Shown one piece after another: positions 6,023 through 9,733 of a stretch of DNA of 9,733 nt. The stretch comes from an uncultured bacterium (lineage in GTDB: Bacteria > Patescibacteriota > Dojkabacteria > SC72): assembly GCA_938015795.1 (NCBI GenBank), contig CALLXA010000005.1, positions 1 through 9,733 of the forward strand, in the 5' to 3' direction. The notes under the pieces were generated by a model. The model ran no database searches and had not been told where the DNA came from. It saw only the letters and a list, made by a program, of their open reading frames with translations. The translations under genes were made by a program, and so were the position numbers. How positions within the stretch are numbered: the first letter of the stretch is position 1; every line of letters begins with the position of its first letter.

Positions 6023-7099
6023 ATGACCAAAAGAAATATTTTTAAGAAAAGACCTAATACAAAAACAAAAGGTATATATATGCCGTATAAAAGAAAAAGT
6101 AAAGAGGTACTACCAAAAAGAAAGAAAAGCATCTTTAAAAATAATAACTATGGCAAGAGAAGGAAAAATTTAAAAAATATTCTTCCAATATTTATCTCGA
6201 TAATTGGTATTTCTCTAGTAATTGGTCTGATATATCTCTCTGTAATTTACATAACAAAACTAAGAAACAACAGTGATGAGGAATACATAGAAACATATGT
6301 TGTTGGCTTGAAAGATATTCCAGCATATCCCAATTCAGAATTTATATTTGAAAAAAATATTTCAGATATATCTATTTCAAATTTCTTAAGTCAAGAAAAC
6401 TCAGCTTACAGATTACCAGAACATAGTGACATAGAGGATGTATTCGAATTTTATAACCAGAAATTACCTCAAAAAGGTTGGACACATATTCTTTCTGTAC
6501 CCATAAAAGCAGATGATAAAGAGTATGGTGAATACTGGTTGAAAGAGGAGAAAGGATTAAGAATATATTCTAAATTCAATGATATTTGGTATGAGACCAT
6601 AAGTAAAGAAGATGCAGAAACAGGATTGGCAAGTAGAATAAAAAGTGAAATAGAAAGAGATATGATGTTAGCAAGTAGTGATACTCAAGAGTTTCTTCCT
6701 GATTACCCTTGGTTATTAAACATACCGAAAGAGTATATTATTTCTTACTCAAGTTCTGACATGGGTAGTTTAAGAAAGCTAATGATAAAAAAAGTAGATG
6801 GTAGCGAAGAAATAAGCATAACCCCTATTGGATATACAGGTGCAAAAGAGTTAGATTATTTCTTAGATGATTATATAAAATTATTTAAAGATGAAAAAGC
6901 TGGTATAAACAATACAATAGTTATAAATAAGCCAGGAATAAGAGGAACAATCTTTGTTGATAACAATATACATTTAATTGCAGTATTACCAAATTCTTAC
7001 AACAATGTTGTATATGTTATAGATTCTGATAAAGGTGAATCTCCATTTTTTGAATATGTTTTGGAAAATATTATTCCTCAGAGTTCACTGAAATATTAA
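6023..7099 (+). CDS. Hypothetical single-pass membrane protein, N-in with large extracytoplasmic domain
   Basis: Not a named family I recognise. The product has 358 residues. Residues 1-51 are strongly basic (Lys/Arg clusters). One hydrophobic helix follows at about 52-78, with no cleavage motif, and then a roughly 280-residue soluble part that the positive-inside rule places outside the cytoplasm. The exterior part begins with a DIPAYPNSEFIFE segment (98-110), then YRLPEHSDIEDVFEFYNQKLPQKGW (129-153). This 'YPgS ... fY...L...GW' pattern I associate with uncharacterised membrane-anchored proteins; a second half follows (FLPDYPW, 224-230, to the end) with predicted alternating strands and helices. 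Promoter position supports the ATG at 6023. A second in-frame ATG at 6080 has AAAGG 7 nt upstream and would give 339 residues with the same topology. The 3' end overlaps convergent uvrC by 29 bp. Function unknown; cell-envelope location likely. Confidence 0.85.
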   Translation: MTKRNIFKKRPNTKTKGIYMPYKRKSKEVLPKRKKSIFKNNNYGKRRKNLKNILPIFISIIGISLVIGLIYLSVIYITKLRNNSDEEYIETYVVGLKDIPAYPNSEFIFEKNISDISISNFLSQENSAYRLPEHSDIEDVFEFYNQKLPQKGWTHILSVPIKADDKEYGEYWLKEEKGLRIYSKFNDIWYETISKEDAETGLASRIKSEIERDMMLASSDTQEFLPDYPWLLNIPKEYIISYSSSDMGSLRKLMIKKVDGSEEISITPIGYTGAKELDYFLDDYIKLFKDEKAGINNTIVINKPGIRGTIFVDNNIHLIAVLPNSYNNVVYVIDSDKGESPFFEYVLENIIPQSSLKY

Positions 7100-8567
7100 A
7101 ATGGTTACAAATACTTTCGGTAATTTTCTTGTTATTAACAACATTTAGTATCTCTGAGTACTTAGCATTTTTGATATTATTAACACTCCCAAAACTTTTT
7201 ATTAACAATTTTCTTGTCTTAATACCCACTCCCAAAATACCATCTAATTCAGAATAATTAGATCTTTTACCCCTAGCCTTTCTATGGTGAGTTATTGCAA
7301 ACCTATGAGCTTCGTCTCTAAGGTTAATAAAAATGTTGGAATTTTGTATTGATACTTGAATACTTTTTTCATTTTCTAACATCCAAAATTCATCTAACAA
7401 TTTTAAACCTCTTCTTTTTAATCTCTTTCCCTTAGAGATACCTATCAGTAAAACATTTTTAGGTATCGATCCTTCAACCACACCTAATTGTGATTTTCCA
7501 CCGTCAATCAATACAATGTCTGGCTTAGTATCAAAACTCTCATCATCCCTTTTACCAATACTTTTAAATCTTCTATTCAAAACCTCTTTTAGCATAACTG
7601 GATCATTAGGAGTATCTTCACCTTTTATTTTAAATATACGATATAAATCTCTCCTAATTTCACCGTCCTGAGCAACAACCATCGAACCATATGCATCTTT
7701 GCCTTGTATATTTGAAATATCGTAACATTCTATTCTGTGCAAATCCTTAATACCTAGCTCAATACCAATTTCTTTAAAGGTTTTCTTTAAAATTTCTCTC
7801 CTTCTTGATATATATTTACTTCCCAATTCACCATAATCGATATCTATTTTTTCACCCAAATATTTAAGATCATTTATTTTATCTCTTAACAAAGCAGCTT
7901 CTTCATATTTTTTATTTCTTGAATATCCTTTCATTTGTTTTTCTAACTCTAAAATTTGTCCCTTTTTACGTCCTTTTAAAAACTTTATTATCTCATCAAT
8001 ATTCTTTCTGTAATTTTCTTTAGAGATATGACCATGATATGGTCCAGGACATAATCCTAAATGATAGTAAAGACACTCTGTTTCTTGATTGGATTTACAT
8101 GTACAAAAAGGATATATTTTACGAAGATATGTAAAAATTCTTCTCGTGGACATACTGTTTGGATATGGTCCAAATATTTCCCCTTGTTTTAATTCTTTAT
8201 CTGTAATATTTCTGACTATTTTTACAGTAGGAAATTCATCTTTAGTTGTAATGAATATATACGCATATGATTTGTCGTCTTTTAGATCAGTATTGTATTT
8301 CGGTTTTAACTCCTTTATTAAAGCTGCCTCAAGGACTAATGATTCTATTTCATTATTGGTTTCGACTACTTCCAAATCAAAAACAAAAGGCATCATTTGT
8401 TTTATCCTTGGTCTATCTGAAATATCCGATTGAAAATATGATCTAACCCTATTTCTAAGATTTAAGGCCTTGCCAACATACAAAACGATATTCTTTTTAT
8501 CAAGAAATTTGTATATTCCCGTACCTTGAGGCAATGTTGATAGTTTTAGTTCTAAATTCTTTTCCAT
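7071..8567 (-). CDS. uvrC: UvrABC system protein C (excinuclease ABC subunit C), shortened form
   Basis: UvrC is the nuclease that makes both incisions in nucleotide excision repair. From the ATG at 8567 it has 498 residues, against about 600 for usual UvrC. The N-terminal GIY-YIG nuclease (3' incision) shows GIYKF (17-21), YVGKALNLRNRV (30-41) and Glu80 in VLEAALIKELKPKYN. A cysteine cluster at 155-173 follows, then the UVR motif YEEAALLRDKI (221-231), which pairs with UvrB. The C-terminal RNase H-like nuclease (5' incision) shows IECYDIS with Asp283, NDP with Asp322, LIDGGKSQL with Asp355 and RDEAHRFA with His421. It ends in a helix-hairpin-helix region (ILGVGIKTRKLL, 444-455) whose second hairpin is degenerate. 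Only about 45 residues separate UVR motif and RNase H domain. A TTG at 8573 could add two codons, but it overlaps the -10 box. dnaE ends 18 nt upstream. Confidence 0.96.
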   Translation of the reverse strand: MEKNLELKLSTLPQGTGIYKFLDKKNIVLYVGKALNLRNRVRSYFQSDISDRPRIKQMMPFVFDLEVVETNNEIESLVLEAALIKELKPKYNTDLKDDKSYAYIFITTKDEFPTVKIVRNITDKELKQGEIFGPYPNSMSTRRIFTYLRKIYPFCTCKSNQETECLYYHLGLCPGPYHGHISKENYRKNIDEIIKFLKGRKKGQILELEKQMKGYSRNKKYEEAALLRDKINDLKYLGEKIDIDYGELGSKYISRRREILKKTFKEIGIELGIKDLHRIECYDISNIQGKDAYGSMVVAQDGEIRRDLYRIFKIKGEDTPNDPVMLKEVLNRRFKSIGKRDDESFDTKPDIVLIDGGKSQLGVVEGSIPKNVLLIGISKGKRLKRRGLKLLDEFWMLENEKSIQVSIQNSNIFINLRDEAHRFAITHHRKARGKRSNYSELDGILGVGIKTRKLLIKSFGSVNNIKNAKYSEILNVVNNKKITESICNHFNISVNSEE

Positions 8568-8572
8568 TACCA

Positions 8573-8601
8573 ATTATATCAGTAATTAGAATTTCCTAAG
8601 C
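8573..8601 (-). promoter_or_regulatory. Predicted uvrC promoter, consensus extended -10, leaderless
   Basis: On the minus strand TGA followed by TATAAT (8581-8579 and 8578-8573) is a perfect extended -10. The 17-nt-spaced -35, GCTTAG (8601-8596), is poor and lies in the last dnaE codons. The -10 ends 5 nt before the ATG at 8567. This supports ATG 8567 over TTG 8573 and gives uvrC its own promoter in addition to any readthrough from dnaE. Confidence 0.65.
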
Positions 8602-9733
8602 CATTTTTTAGTATCAGCATTCATATCTATTTTCTTACCCAAAATTACAGTCTTTATTTTGTCCCCATCATTAACCATTATTTTTACAGGAGTATTTCCA
8701 TTAGATTCTTTTATGAATTGTTTAAGTTCTTTTATTTCTTCTTCTGTATGTGAGGGTTTAATTCTAAATGTAACACCATCAAACTTAGAACTAAACCTTT
8801 CTTCATCTACAAGCATTGCTTTTTCAACCATTATACTTTTTTCACCCTCTCTTATATTTAATCTACCCGCAACTAACATTGGTTTACCAGAAACTAAAGT
8901 ATCCTTCATGGTTTCATATGTTCGTGGAAATATAATTCCATCAACTGAACCAGATTTATCTTCCATGGATAAAAAGGCCATCATTTGACCCTTTTTAGTT
9001 GTAATTTTTCTTATTTTTGTAATCAATACTCCTAATACAACTAAATCGCTATCTTTTTTCTCTAAAGCACTTTTTATAGGGATAGCTTTCTTCATTTGAA
9101 AAAACTCCTGTAAATTATCAAGGGGATGACTAGAAAAATATAATCCTAATAGCTCTTTTTCCCATTGTAAGATCTGAGTTAAAGGTACCTTAGGCACATC
9201 AGGTAAAGGTGTCTCTTGTATTGCTTTTTTTTCATCAATATTACCGAGTGAAAATATATCTATTTGACCTAAATCTTTAGTTTTGTTTTCTTGTTTCTTC
9301 CGTTCGTATATGGAAGGTGTTATCTCAAGTAAAGCATTTCTGGGTCCAAAATCATCCATAGTTCCAGACATTATTAAATATTCAACTGCTCTTTTAGGAA
9401 CAAAATCAAACGTCCTGTCTATGAAGTCATCGAGATTTTTATATTCTCCATTTTCTTTTCTTTCCTTTACAATAGATTTGGTAATATCATCACCGACATT
9501 TTTTATACCACCCAAACCGTACCGAATACTGTTCTCTCCTTCTGGATCAAAATAGTAACCACTTTTATTTATTGTTGGTGGTAACAAATCTATACCTAAT
9601 CTTTCACATTCATTAAGATCAATAATTACACGATCGAAGTTATCTAAATCTCCTTCCAAAAGAGCAGCCATAAATTCTAAGGGATAGTGAGCTTTGAGAT
9701 ATGCTGTCCAATATGAAACAGTTGCATATGATG
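8586..9733 (-). CDS. dnaE: DNA polymerase III subunit alpha, C-terminal part (5' end beyond window)
   Basis: This is the replicative C-family polymerase. The window holds the last 381 codons; the frame runs open to the right edge, and the internal ATG at 9671 is not the start. The fragment enters at SYATVSYWTAYLKAHYPLEFMAALL, the classic end of the fingers region, followed by ERLGIDLLPPTINKS. Then comes the helix-hairpin-helix DNA-binding segment (RYGLGGIKNVG, about fragment residues 70-80), the EKELLGLYFSSHPL block (about 191-204), and the OB-fold domain (VVLGVLITKIRKITTKKGQMMAFLSMED to about residue 305). A short C-terminal domain ends in KKWLRKF. Catalytic aspartates and the PHP domain are upstream, outside the window. 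The domain order PHP-palm-fingers-HhH-OB is that of DnaE rather than PolC. TAA at 8588-8586; uvrC follows on the same strand after 18 nt. Confidence 0.96.
   Translation of the reverse strand, partial: SYATVSYWTAYLKAHYPLEFMAALLEGDLDNFDRVIIDLNECERLGIDLLPPTINKSGYYFDPEGENSIRYGLGGIKNVGDDITKSIVKERKENGEYKNLDDFIDRTFDFVPKRAVEYLIMSGTMDDFGPRNALLEITPSIYERKKQENKTKDLGQIDIFSLGNIDEKKAIQETPLPDVPKVPLTQILQWEKELLGLYFSSHPLDNLQEFFQMKKAIPIKSALEKKDSDLVVLGVLITKIRKITTKKGQMMAFLSMEDKSGSVDGIIFPRTYETMKDTLVSGKPMLVAGRLNIREGEKSIMVEKAMLVDEERFSSKFDGVTFRIKPSHTEEEIKELKQFIKESNGNTPVKIMVNDGDKIKTVILGKKIDMNADTKKWLRKF

Noticed and set aside
8568..8573. TTG at 8573 as the uvrC start
   Set aside because: Its first base (8573) is the last base of the TATAAT -10 box, so it lies upstream of the likely transcript start. 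The ATG two codons later fits the spacing and the usual UvrC N-terminus.
8586..9671. A complete 361-residue protein starting at ATG 9671
   Set aside because: The frame stays open to the right edge and the upstream codons read SYATVSYWTAYLKAHYPLEF, a conserved DnaE segment. The ATG is internal.

Overview
The window is a compact, AT-rich stretch of bacterial chromosome (about one third G+C by eye) that joins DNA-repair and replication genes to a few accessory genes. It reads cleanly in the standard bacterial code. All seven visible stop codons are TAA, and no in-frame UGA has to be read through. The organism cannot be named from this window. Small gaps, a shortened UvrC, a membrane-anchored orphan protein and apparently leaderless genes would fit a reduced-genome lineage of the Candidate Phyla Radiation (Patescibacteria) type. 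That is inference, not proof.

Layout from left to right. (1) mutL (-), cut by the left edge, and uvrB (+) diverge from a 42-nt gap. A patatin-like lipid hydrolase (+) follows uvrB after 5 nt. (2) A 12-helix MFS transporter (-) converges on the patatin gene. (3) A 190-codon gene (+) diverges from the transporter. It may have an ADP-ribosyltransferase-like fold and its base composition differs from its neighbours. (4) A tRNA-Gln(UUG) gene (-) and a single-pass membrane protein of unknown function (+) diverge from a 66-nt gap. (5) uvrC (-) overlaps the membrane protein gene tail to tail by 29 bp and lies 18 nt downstream of dnaE (-), whose 3' third is present at the right edge.

Functionally, UvrB and UvrC are the damage-verifying helicase and the dual nuclease of nucleotide excision repair, MutL is the mismatch-repair matchmaker ATPase, and DnaE is the replicative polymerase. 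The matching UVR motifs of UvrB and UvrC are both visible. UvrA and MutS are not in the window.

The most unusual signals are three. First, five protein genes (mutL, uvrB, the MFS gene, the membrane-protein gene, uvrC) have a good -10 box ending only 5 to 7 nt before the start codon and no usable Shine-Dalgarno, as expected for leaderless mRNAs. Second, the mutL and uvrB promoters are mirror images folded into one imperfect inverted repeat, so that each -35 overlaps the other's -10. Third, UvrC lacks the central domain between the UVR motif and the RNase H-like domain, and has Tyr in place of the fourth Fe-S cysteine.
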